The notes under the pieces were generated by a model. That model saw nothing but the letters and a program-made list of their open reading frames with translations. It was not told the origin of the DNA and made no database searches. This document shows, piece after piece, positions 1-8,361 of a DNA stretch of 24,853 bases (the first letter of the stretch is position 1; each line of letters opens with the position of its first letter). The DNA comes from Ideonella sp. (GTDB taxonomy: Bacteria; Pseudomonadota; Gammaproteobacteria; Burkholderiales; Burkholderiaceae_C). Made by a program: the position numbers and the translations under genes. The stretch covers positions 1 to 24,853 of the forward strand of contig JADKIA010000021.1 in NCBI GenBank assembly GCA_016721465.1, read 5' to 3'.

Positions 1-1205
1 GCCCGCCCGCGCTGCAGCACGGTGGTGCTGGGTGGCCACCAGACCAACAGCTTCCACTCGCTGCTGTCCGGTTCCACCCGGGAGAACGAGCTGATGCGCG
101 TGCCCGGCTCAGTGCCGAGCGCGCCCAAAGCCGGACGACATCACGCAGTTCACGTACACCTCCGGCACCACGGGGGCGAGCCCAAGGCCGTGATGCACAG
201 CGCCAACACCCTGTTGGCCAACGTCATTCCCCAGTGGCGCAGCTGCGCCTGGGCGCGGACGACGTGCTGCTGGGTGGCCCCGCCGATGGCGCACCAGCTC
301 GGCTTCATGTGCTGGCCGATGATGCCCACTGTGCCGCGCGCCAGCGCTGTCCTGCAGGACACCTCCGCTCGGAAGACGGTGGCGTGCTGATTCGCGAGCA
401 TGGCTGCAGCTTCACGATGGTGTCCACGCCGCTGCTCACCGGACCTCGCACGCACGGTGACCGAGCTGGCAGGAGGTGCCCACCTTTGGCGCAGCGTGTT
501 GTGTGCCGGGCGCTGATCCCGGGGCCTTGGTGGAGCACGCCCGCAAGGCCCTGGGCACCAAGATCGTGTCGGGCTGGGGTAAGCGACCGAGAACGGCGTG
601 CTGGCGCGATGACCGGGCTGGACGATGACGATGCGCTGGCCTCCAGCACCGACGGCCTCGCCCCTTGCCCGGCGTGGAGATCAAGGTGGTGGACGCGGGA
701 TGGCAGCACCCGGCCGGTCGGCCAGTCCGGCCAGCTGCTGGTGCGGGCCTGTTCCAACTTCGGCGGCTACCTCCAGCGCCCGCAGTGGAACGGCACGGAT
801 GCGCGAAGGCTGGTTCGACACCGGCGACCTGGTCTGCATCGACGCCAAGGGGTTGCGTGCGCATCATCACCGGGCGCGGCAAGGACGTGATCATCCGCGG
901 CGGCGAGAACATCCCCGTGGTGGAGATCGAGTCGCTGCTGTACAAGCACCCGGCCATCGCGATGGCGTACACCGTCGCTCATCCCGACGAGCGCCCGGGC
1001 GAGCGCGCCTGCGCCACCGTGGCACTCCCGGCGGGCCAGCGCCCTCGACTTCTCGCAGGCATGGTGGCCCACCTCGAGGCGCAGAAGGTGGCCCGCAACT
1101 ACATGCCCGAGCGCCTGCTGGTGATGCCCGCGCTGCCGGCCAATACGCCGTCCGGCAAGATCCAGAAGTTCTGGTTGCGGGCGCGAGATGCCGGGAGGCC
1201 ACTGA
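1..1205 (+). pseudogene. AMP-dependent acyl-CoA ligase, cyclohexanecarboxylate-CoA ligase-like; 5' partial, frameshifted
   Basis: Acyl-CoA synthetases of the ANL superfamily activate a carboxylic acid with ATP and CoA through an acyl-adenylate. Seen: the P-loop FTYTSGTTG near 150-180, then APPMAHQLGF (about 280-310), the adenylate region around 555-600, the hinge region GWFDTGDL followed by GRGKDVIIRGGENIPVVEIE (about 805-930), and the C-terminal lysine motif NTPSGKIQKF (1141-1170). GENIPVVEIE with LLYKHP resembles AliA/cyclohexanecarboxylate-CoA ligases more than long-chain FadD; the substrate is inferred only. The N-terminus lies before the window. Several frame changes are needed, so the gene is broken as given, probably by sequencing error. 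The stop is uncertain; a TGA at 1203-1205 is reachable by one more frame change. It lies upstream of a TetR gene and a TRAP transporter on the same strand. Confidence 0.75.
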
Positions 1206-1321
1206 GCGGCCAGCGCGCTCGCTTGCCGCCGTTACGCGATCGCGCTCTTCGACGTCCGCCAGCTTTCGCCGTCGCCTGCGAGCGGCAGGCCCAGCGGCAT
1301 TACGGGCCGTTGGTTACGCGA

Positions 1322-2012
1322 ATGAACCAGACGCAGTACAAAAGCCCTCGCAGCCACCGGCCGGGGTCGCCTGACCTGGGCTGGCTGACGACGGCACCCG
1401 CACCAACGACCCCGAGCGCACCATGGGGCCGACATCGTGGGGGTGGCCACGCGGGAGTTCGCAGACAAGGGCCTGGCCGGGGCGCGCATCGACGACATCG
1501 CCGAGGCCACGCGCGCACCAGCAAGCGGATGATCTACTACTTCGGCAGCAAGGAAGGCCTTTACATCGCCGTGCTCCGAAGAAGCCTACCGGCGCATCCG
1601 CCACATCGAGAACGGACTGCACCCTGGACGACCTGGCGCCTGCGGACGCGCTGCGCAAGCTGGTCGGCTTCAGGTGGACTACCAGCTGGCCAATCCGACT
1701 TCGTGCGCCTGGTGATGAACGAGAACAGCCACCGCGGGGAATGACTTCGCGCAGAGCAAGACGATCCAGCCCAACGTGCCGGCCATCGGTGCGGTGCGAG
1801 GGGTCTCCGGCGCGTGGCCTGGCCAAGGGCATGTTCCGCGCAGGCATCGACACCGTCGACCTGCAGGTAACTCGTGGTCGCGCGCTGAGCTTGTTCAACG
1901 TCGCCAACACGCCACACCTTCGCGCTGATCTTCAAGCGCGATCCTGACGCCGGCCGCCATCGTGGCGCGCCGCGACAGATCGTCGGATGATGGTGCGCTT
2001 GTCAGGAAGTAG
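1322..2012 (+). pseudogene. TetR/AcrR family transcriptional regulator, frameshifted
   Basis: After frame correction the N-terminal half reads as a TetR helix-turn-helix: VGVATREFADKGLAGARIDDIA, then SKRMIYYFGSKEGLY at about 1520-1562. This is followed by a ligand-binding-type helical domain with LVMNENSHRG (about 1710-1740) and LFNVANTP (1890-1915). Size after correction is about 225 residues, normal for the family. The ATG at 1322 is a plausible start; the TAG at 2010-2012 fits a C-terminus of basic and hydrophobic residues. Known for the family: an effector-controlled dimeric repressor, often of adjacent genes. Inference: it controls the downstream TRAP/quinate genes, whose promoter region at 2030-2106 has AT-rich and inverted-repeat sequence. 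At least five frame changes are needed. Confidence 0.8.
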
Positions 2013-2033
2013 CCCGATGTGGCACCTGCAAGT

Positions 2034-2070
2034 CGGTTTTCCTGTATAAAAACTAACCGGCTCGTGTTAT
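2034..2070 (+). promoter_or_regulatory. Candidate promoter/operator ahead of the TRAP genes
   Basis: This is the only AT-rich stretch between the TetR gene and dctQ. It holds TATAAA at 2045-2050, the arms CGGTT (2034-2038) and AACCG (2055-2059), and TAAC (2054-2057) facing GTTA (2066-2069). TetR regulators commonly bind short imperfect palindromes in such places. The repeats are weak and indels here may have damaged them, so this is a suggestion only. Confidence 0.3.
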
Positions 2071-2106
2071 CATTCGGGTCCGGGCACCAACCCAGGAGAC
2101 TTCCCG

Positions 2107-2677
2107 ATGAAAAAGACTGATCGACGCCTATTGCAAGCTGCCAACGCCGATCGCCTTGCTGCTGCTGGGCATGTAGCTGGTGTTCGGCAACGTGGTGCTG
2201 CGCTACGGCTATCAACTCCGGCATCGCGATCTCAAGAAGTGGCCGCGCTGGCTGGCTGGTCTGGATAACCTTCCTGGGCGCCGTGGTGGCCCATGCGAGA
2301 ACGGGCGCACCTGGGCGTGGACATGCTGGTGTCGCGGCTCGGCCTGGCGGGCAAAGCGCTGCCCTGGCGGCCAGCTGCCTGCATGCTCTGCATCCTGTGG
2401 CTGTTGTTATAGAGGCGGAAGCTGGCGCAGGTGCGCATCAACTGGGACACCGAGAAGCGCCCGTCACCGGCTTACTCCACCGCCATCTTCTAGCCTCGGG
2501 CGCGGTGTTCGCGGTATGGCGGCCCGCATCGCGTGCTGCGGATGGCGTGCGGCTGCTGACAGGCAGGTGTCGGTGGTCGAGCTGGTGGCCTCAGGAGAGA
2601 GAAGCCGGTGCGCAGGTGCAGGAGCGTCCCCACGGGTCGCTAGGGCACGCTACAAGCACCCTCCCGCCGACCGCTAA
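2107..2677 (+). pseudogene. dctQ: TRAP transporter small permease (DctQ family), frameshifted
   Basis: The small membrane subunit of a tripartite ATP-independent periplasmic transporter; it pairs with the large permease and solute-binding protein encoded next to it. The start ATG at 2107 follows AGGAGA with good spacing. Corrected frames give a first membrane segment with VFGNVVLRYGF (about 2178-2215), then the family hallmark EEVARWLFVWITFLGAV (about 2233-2285), RERAHLGVDML (about 2295-2325) and a hydrophobic stretch ending in CILWLLL (about 2390-2410). The C-terminal part is badly scrambled and the TAA at 2675-2677 is the likeliest end. Identification rests on the central hallmark and on position before dctM. 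Confidence 0.75.
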
Positions 2678-2713
2678 GTGCCAGTCCCGACGCTCCCCAG
2701 CGTTCCTATCCCC

Positions 2714-3980
2714 ATGACCATCCCGATGTTTCAGCGTGGCTCGCTGCTGCTGCCAGCGGGCCTTCGGCATCCCTATTGCCTATCGCCGTTGATTGGCCTC
2801 GGCGCGCGCCCTCATCGTTGCACCTGAACATGTTCCACGCACAGATCCTGGCGCAGAACGTGGTCACGGCGCCGACAGTTTCCCGCCGCTGGCGTGCCCT
2901 TTCTTCATGCTGGCCGGCGGAGATCATGAATGGGCGAACCTGTCAGACGCATCGATCAACCTGGCGCTGGCTTCGGTGGGCCATGCGCGGCGGCCTGGGC
3001 TCGTGGCCATCGTGGCCCGGTTTGCCACGACTGGCCGCGCGCTGTCCGGTTCGGCCGTGGCTGACACGCGGGGGCGCTGGCGGCTGCTGCTGCTCCCCCC
3101 ATGATGGTGAAGGCCGGGCTAACAAGGCGCGGCTGGCGGCCTGATCGCCTCGGCTCGCAGTCATCGCGCTTCCGGTCACCCGCCGAGGATCGGGCTCGCT
3201 CGGCGTTCGGGCGTGGCGGCCAACGTGTCGATCGCAAGCTGTTCATGGCGGCCGCATCGTGCCGGCCTGCTGATCGGCCTTGCTCTGTGCGTGGCCCGGG
3301 GCTGGCTGGTGGCAAGAACGAGAAAGTCACGCCGCCGCCCGCCAGCTCGAGTCGATCGCCCGAAGGCGCTGCGCGAAGCCACCTGGGCGATGGTGCTGCC
3401 GGTGATCATGGTGGTGGGCCTGAAGCTGGGCGTGTTCACGCCGACCGGAGGCCGCGGTGGTGGCGGCGGTCTATGCGATGCTGGTGGCGACCGTGATCTA
3501 CCGCGAGACGAGCCTGCGCCAGTTGTACGCGGCTTTGTCACTGCCGCGAAGACCACGGCCATGATGATGTTCCTGGTGGCCGCCGCGATGGTGACCGCCT
3601 GGCTGATCACCGTGGCCGACACCCGGCCAAGACCATGGAACTGCTAGCCCTTCATGGGCAACCAGATCCTGCTGATGAGCGCCATCATGGTGCTGGTGAT
3701 GGCGGTGGGCACGGCGATGGGTCGGCGACGCCGACCATTTTGATCCTGACGCCGGTGTTGATGCCGGTGGTCAAGGCCGCCGGCATCGACCCGGTGTATT
3801 TCGGCGTGCTGTTCATCATCAACAACGCCATCGGCCTGATCACGCCGCCCGTGGGCACGTGCTCAACGTGGTGGCCGGCGTGGGAAAGATGAAGATGGAC
3901 GAGGTCACGCGCGGCGTCGTGCCGTTCATGATCGCGCAGTTCACGTCATGTTCCTGATGGTGTTCTTCCTTGGTTGGTGA
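2714..3980 (+). pseudogene. dctM: TRAP transporter large permease (DctM family), frameshifted
   Basis: The large ion-coupled transport subunit of a TRAP system, about 425 residues after correction and normal for DctM. Seen in corrected frames: PFFMLAGEIMN (about 2899-2932), LSGSAVADT (about 3040-3068), VKAGLTR/LIASAG-type segments, VLPVIMVVGLKLGVFTPTE (about 3395-3450), MMMFLVAAAMVTAWLI (3562-3608), GTPTILILTPVLMPVV (about 3725-3772), GVLFIINNAIGLITPPVG (3804-3855) and a final hydrophobic segment ending FFLGW before the TGA at 3978-3980. These are well-known conserved DctM loops and membrane helices. The start ATG at 2714 begins MTIPMF. The 5' third needs the most frame repair; 3635-3880 reads cleanly. 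Confidence 0.85.
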
Positions 3981-4060
3981 CCGGACCAGCCTGCTGGTTC
4001 GCCAACTGATCCGTGCCCCAAGCGTTCTCACCGCTCCCAACCCTTTCCGTGAGACAACCC

Positions 4061-5051
4061 ATGAAACGACTGTTCATCAAGACCCTGTCCTGCCAGCTGC
4101 CGCCTTTGCATTGGCCGGCGCAGCCACGGCGCAAGAGCGCACTTTCAAATTCGCATTGCAGAACCCCGACGGTCACCCACTGGAGCAGGGCGCGACGAAG
4201 TCCGCCGAGCTGGTGGCGGCCAAGTCGGGCGGCAAGATGAAGGTCACCGTCTTCCCGGCGGCACGCTGGTGGTGACGCGGCCAACGTGTCGGCACTGCAG
4301 GGCGGCACCATCGAATTCGTGATGCTCAACCCGGGCATCCTGGCGCAGCAGGTGAAGGGGATTTCGAGGTTCACGACTTCCCCTTCATGTTCGCGAACGC
4401 CAAGGAGGCCGACGCGATCGTCGACGGCGGCTTCGGCCAGAAGCTGCACGCTGTTGGCTGAGAAGGGCATCATCGGCCTGGCCTACACCGAGCTGATTCC
4501 GCAACCTCACCAACAGCAAGCGGCCCATCAATACGGTGGAAGACCGCGGGCCTGAAGCTGCGCGTGATCCCCAATGCGATCAATGTGGACTGGGTCAAGG
4601 CCGAGGGTGTTAACCCCACGCCGATGGCCTTTTCCCGAGGTGTACGCGGCCTGGAGCAAAAGGCCATCGACGGGCAGGAAAACCCGTTGAGCGTGATCCT
4701 GGCCAACAAGTTCTACGAGGTGCAGAAGAACCTGGCCATCACCAACCACCAGTAATAACCCGCAGTCCCTCATCTTCAGCAAGAAGATCTGGGACACCCT
4801 GAGCTCCGCCGAGAAGAGGTACTGCAGGACGCTGCCACCGAGGCCGCGCGGCGAGCGCAAGGTCAATCGCGGATGCCGCGGCCACCCAAACTGGGTGAGC
4901 TGGAAGAAGAACGGTATGCAGGTGACCGAGAGCTCGGCCGCCGAACAGGCCAAGCTGCGCGACGAGTGCCGCCGGTGATCGAAAAGCGATGGCGCGGCCA
5001 TCGCCGCCACCGTGGCCGAGCTGCAGGCCGAACTGGCTGCTGCGCAAGTGA
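4061..5051 (+). pseudogene. dctP: TRAP transporter solute-binding protein (DctP family), frameshifted
   Basis: The periplasmic solute receptor of the TRAP system. It starts at ATG 4061 with MKRLFIKTL, a hydrophobic segment and an AxA-type cleavage site (ALAGAATAQE, about 4110-4140), i.e. a Sec signal peptide. The mature protein shows FKFALQNPDGHPLEQGA (about 4144-4194), FPFMFANAKEAD (about 4378-4415), the DctP signature around GLKLRVIPNAI (about 4549-4581), and AIDGQENPLSVILANKFYEVQ (4663-4725), the conserved DGQENP loop. The end is uncertain; a TGA at 5049-5051 is reachable by one frame change. Ligand is not readable from sequence; quinate or shikimate is inferred from the downstream catabolic genes. 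Five or more frame breaks. Confidence 0.85.
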
Positions 5052-5075
5052 ACGGCATGGGGCCGACCGAGAGAT

Positions 5076-5916
5076 ATGCGGGCCGCGACCAGGCCGCTGA
5101 TCGGCCTGATCGGCGCCGGCATCCGAGTCGCTCACGCCGGCGATGAGTGGAGGAGGCGTCGCACCACGGGCTGCACCTGCACTACCAGCCGATCGACCTG
5201 ACCGCAGTGCCGAAGGCGCGGCAGCAGTTGCTGGCGCTGATCGGCGCGGCACGCACCATGGGGTTCTCCGGTCGAACATCACCTTCCCCTGCAAGCAGGC
5301 GGTGATCCCCTGCTGGACGATCTGTCCGACGAGGCGCGGGCCATGGGCGCGGTGAACACCGTGGTGTTTGCGACGGCCGGGCCATTGGCCACAACACCGA
5401 TGGCTTGGCTGGGCGCGGCTTTCAGCGCGCCTTGCCCGACGCGGACCTGGGCCGCGTGGTGCTGCTGGCACCGGCGGCGCCGGCCGGCCATTGCGCATGC
5501 GGTGTTGGCGGCTGGGCGCGCGCCATCTGGTGCTGGTGACCGCGGCCGATCGCGCCGTGGCCCTGGCCGAATCGCTGAACGCGCAGCATGGCGCGGGGGC
5601 GGAGTGCCGATGTCGATGTGACGTGCGCTGCCAGGCGCCACCGGCGTGATCCACGCGACACCCACCGGCATGGCCAAGTTGCCCGGCCTGCCCCCGCCCG
5701 CCGAGGCGCTGCACCCGGGCCTGCGGGTGTCGGAGGTGGTGTACTTCCCGCTGAAACCGAGCTGCTGCGCGAGGCCCGGGCGCGTGGCTGCGCCGTGTCC
5801 GATGGCGGTGGTATGGCCGTGGGCCAGGCCATCGGTGCTTCGAGCTGTTCACGGCCGCGCAGCCGACGCGGCCCGCGTGGACGCGCATTTTCGCCGGTCG
5901 TCGCCGCGACGATTGA
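5076..5916 (+). pseudogene. aroE: Shikimate/quinate 5-dehydrogenase, AroE family, frameshifted
   Basis: AroE-family enzymes interconvert shikimate (or quinate) and the 3-dehydro acid with NAD(P). Corrected frames give LIGLIGAGI then SLTPAMHE-like sequence at 5095-5145, HYQPIDL (about 5180-5202), GFSGSNITFPCKQAVIP (about 5262-5310; the NxTxPxK substrate-binding motif), ARAMGAVNTVVF (5335-5370), GHNTDG (about 5390-5405), a Rossmann glycine motif VVLLGAGGAGRAIAHAVL (about 5457-5510), VIHATPTGM (5646-5672) and the C-terminal GGGMAVGQA (about 5805-5830). Position among quinate genes and the separate aroQ copy favour a catabolic role over chorismate synthesis (inference). ATG 5057 is an alternative start. 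The TGA at 5914-5916 needs a frame change. Confidence 0.85.
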
Positions 5917-5950
5917 CCGACCCGCCCCCATGCTCAAGGAGACACGCCCC

Positions 5951-6840
5951 ATGACCGAAGCCGCGCGCGACCGCGAAGCCATTGGCGAGGTGCCCAACCC
6001 GCTGGGTCTGGACGGCATCGGAATTCATCGAGTGATCGCCACCACGCGCCCGCAGGCGCTGGGCCAGGTGCTGGAGATGATGGGCTTCAGGCCCGTGGCG
6101 CGGCACCGCTCGCGCGAGGTGCTGCTGTATCGCCAGGGCAGCATGAACGTGGTGATCAATGCCCACGTCAGTGCCCGTCCCAACAGCGTGCAACCCACCG
6201 AGACCCCGGTGCTCGCCGCCGTGGCGCTGCGCGTGCGCGATGCCGCGGCCGCCTACCAGCGTGCCTGGGCGGGGCGCCTGGGCCGTGCCGACGAAGGTGG
6301 AGGTGATGGAGCTGAACATCCCCGCCATCCACGGCGTGGGCGCCAGCCGCATCTACTTCGTCGACCGCTACCGCGACTTCTCCATCTGGGACGTGGACTT
6401 CGTGCCCATCCCCACGGTGGACCAGCGCCCGCCGGCGCTGGCGGGGCTGCACTGGTTCGGCGTCGTGCAGTACATCGGCACCGACCGCATGGACGACTGG
6501 ACCGAGTTCTACCGCGAGTTGTTCGGCTTTGCCGAGCTGTCCGACGAACAGCGCTTCGGCATCCTGCCCAAGGGCCGCATCCTGCAAAGCCCCTGCAAGC
6601 GTTTCTACCTTCAGCTGATCGAGCCCGAGCCCGGCATCGTGGAGATCGAAGGCGAAGAGAGCCTGCAGCGCATGGGCCTGGGCACGCCGGAAGTGCCCGC
6701 CGCCGTGGCTGCGCTCACCGGGCGCGGCGTGGAGTTCGTCGAAGGCAGCGACGTGCACACCGATGCGCGCGGCGCCATCACCCGCAACTGGTTGGGTGGG
6801 GTGATGTTCGAACTGGTGAACAACATCCCCCCCGAAGCGC
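5951..6840 (+). CDS. 4-hydroxyphenylpyruvate dioxygenase-like protein of a quinate catabolic cluster, one frameshift
   Basis: Starts at ATG 5951 behind GGAG with 8-base spacing. Two vicinal-oxygen-chelate repeats are visible: the first ending near 6260, the second from GLHWFGVVQYIGTDRMDDW (6446-6502) to GGVMFELVNNIPP (6796-6834). One frame change at about 6270 separates an N-terminal segment from a long clean segment. The HPPD metal site is His/His/Glu. Here the first His (in LHWF) and the Glu (in MFELV) are present. The position of the second His, usually in QHIAL, reads LQRMGL, so it is Arg (codon 6669-6671). True dioxygenase activity is therefore doubtful. Known: in QuiC1 dehydroshikimate dehydratases an HPPD-like domain is fused behind the TIM barrel. 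No stop separates this ORF from the next gene, so its real end is unclear. Confidence 0.8.
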
Positions 6841-6890
6841 CTTCGGCGCCTCCCCCCAGGGGGGCGACCCCGGTGGCCCGGCAAAGCCGG
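6834..6890. repeat. GC-rich triple-hairpin repeat (REP-like)
   Basis: Three adjacent inverted repeats: GCGC (6837-6840) with GCGC (6846-6849); CCCCCC (6852-6857) with GGGGGG (6859-6864); and CCGGC (6878-6882) with GCCGG (6886-6890). The following GC-rich tail to about 6955 may belong to the same element. Similar stacked hairpins at gene ends are common dispersed repeats in Comamonadaceae genomes (from general knowledge). No second copy was noticed in this window. Confidence 0.6.
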
Positions 6891-6962
6891 TTCCACGGCG
6901 TCCGCTGGCAGCGGCGAGGTCGTCCCTCGATCACACCATTGCGGCGCCAACCGGCGATTGAC

Positions 6963-7858
6963 ATGACCCAGCGCTCTGGCAACTTCGATGACTTCGGCAT
7001 GGACACCATCACGCTGGCCGGGCCGCTGGAGGCCAAGCTGCGCGCGATGCAGGAGGCCGGCTTCTCGCAAGTGATGCTCAAGGCCAACGACATCGTCGGC
7101 CATGCCGATGGCATCGCGGCAGCGGTGCAGGCCGTGAAGGCCAGTGGCCTGCGCGTCACTGGGTTCGGTGCTGCGCGATTTCGAGGGCCTGTCGGGCCAC
7201 CTGCACGACTACAAGGTGGACATGGCCAAGGCCATGCTGGAGATGGCCTACTCGCTCGGAGCGCCGGTGCTGCTGGCCTGCTCGTCGACCAGCCAGCACG
7301 CGAGCGCCGATCTCGACGTGATCGCCCGCGACCTGCGCAAGCTGGCCATGCTGGCCGTGCCGCTGGGCATCCGGGTCGCCTACGAGGGCCTGAGCTGGGG
7401 CCGCACGATCAACGAGTTCACCACCGCCTGGGACGTGGTGTGCCGCGCCGACGCGCCCAACCTCGGCCTGGGGGCTGGACAGCTTCCACGCCTTCGCCAC
7501 CAAGACCTCGCTCGACGACCTGGACCTGATCGATCCGCGCAAGATCTTTCTCGTGCAGCTGGCCGATTTCATGTGGCAGGAGATCCGCACGGTGGAAGAG
7601 CGCATCAGCACCGCGCGCACCTTCCGCGTCTTTCCGGGCGAAGGCGTGCACAGTGAGCAGGTGGCCGACCTGGTGATGCGGCTGGCCGCGCTCGGGTACC
7701 GGGGCGACTACAGCTTCGAAGTCTTCAACGACGACTACCAGCAAATGCCGCTGTCCCTGGTGGCCCAGCGAGCGCGACGTTCGGCCGAGTGGCTGGGCGA
7801 AGAGGTGTTGCGCCGATCGGTGCCCTTGCCCAACCGCATGCGCCTGAAGGCGCGGTGA
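6963..7858 (+). CDS. Sugar-phosphate isomerase/epimerase-like TIM barrel, probable 3-dehydroshikimate dehydratase; two frameshifts
   Basis: Xylose-isomerase-like TIM barrel. In this context it is most likely the enzyme converting 3-dehydroshikimate to protocatechuate. Corrected frames give about 298 residues. A metal-binding tetrad of the expected kind is visible: Glu in VAYEGLSWG (about 7375-7401), Asp in LGLDSFH (about 7465-7490), Gln in LVQLADF (about 7549-7570) and Glu in SFEVFNDDY (7711-7738), an E-D-Q-E set like that of bacterial dehydroshikimate dehydratases. Frame changes occur at about 7160 and in the G run at about 7472 (one extra G). ATG 6963 is taken as start; 6999 is an alternative. 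The reading frame is open upstream into the HPPD-like gene. Stop TGA 7856-7858; aroQ follows after 39 bases. Confidence 0.8.
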
Positions 7859-7897
7859 ACGGGTTAACCTACGTCCCACTCCATACCGGTCGATCCC

Positions 7898-8352
7898 ATG
7901 AAAGTCCCTTGTCCTCAACGGCCCCAACCTCAACCTGCTGGGCCTGCGCGAGCCGGCCGTCTACGGCTCCACCACGCTGGACGACGTGGAGCAGCTGTGC
8001 CGTGACACCGCTGCGCGCCTGGGCGTGGACGTCGAGTGCCGCCAGTCCAACCACGAGGGGGTGCTGATCGACTGGATCCACGAGGCGGGCGCTGCTTTCC
8101 GCAGGGGCGAACTGGCGGGCGCGGTGTTCAACGCCGGCGCCTATACGCACACCTCGGTGGCCCTGCACGACGCCATCAAGGGCAGCAGCCTGCCGGTGAT
8201 CGAGGTGCACATCTCCAACGTGCATGCGCGCGAGGCCTTCCGCCACCACTCCTACCTTTCACCAGCCGCGGCGGGCATCGTGGTCGGGTTTGGCGTCGAT
8301 GGCTATGTGCTGGGCATCGAGGGGCTGGTGCGGCGAGCGCGCCAAGGCTTGA
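7898..8352 (+). CDS. aroQ: Type II 3-dehydroquinate dehydratase, two frameshifts
   Basis: Type II dehydroquinase, a small dodecameric enzyme interconverting 3-dehydroquinate and 3-dehydroshikimate. The sequence shows NGPNLNLLG with Tyr in AVYG (corrected N-terminus), RQSNHEGVLIDWIHEA (8040-8087), AGAVFNAGAYTHTSVALHDA (8118-8177), PVIEVHISNVHAREAFRHHS (8193-8252) and AAAGIVVGFG (8268-8297). Removing one C from the run at about 7907 restores the start at ATG 7898. After 8330 the open frame runs on to 8570 against the next gene. One more frame change gives the C-terminus ERAKA and TGA at 8350-8352, for a protein of about 151 residues, normal for the family. Catabolic role inferred from neighbours. 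Confidence 0.9.
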
Positions 8353-8361
8353 ACCGCGGCG

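Noticed and set aside
1..8352. True pseudogenisation of the catabolic island
   Set aside because: Frame breaks affect all genes equally, preserve codon bias and motifs, and sometimes fall in single-base runs, which fits sequence error better than relaxed selection; not excluded without reads.
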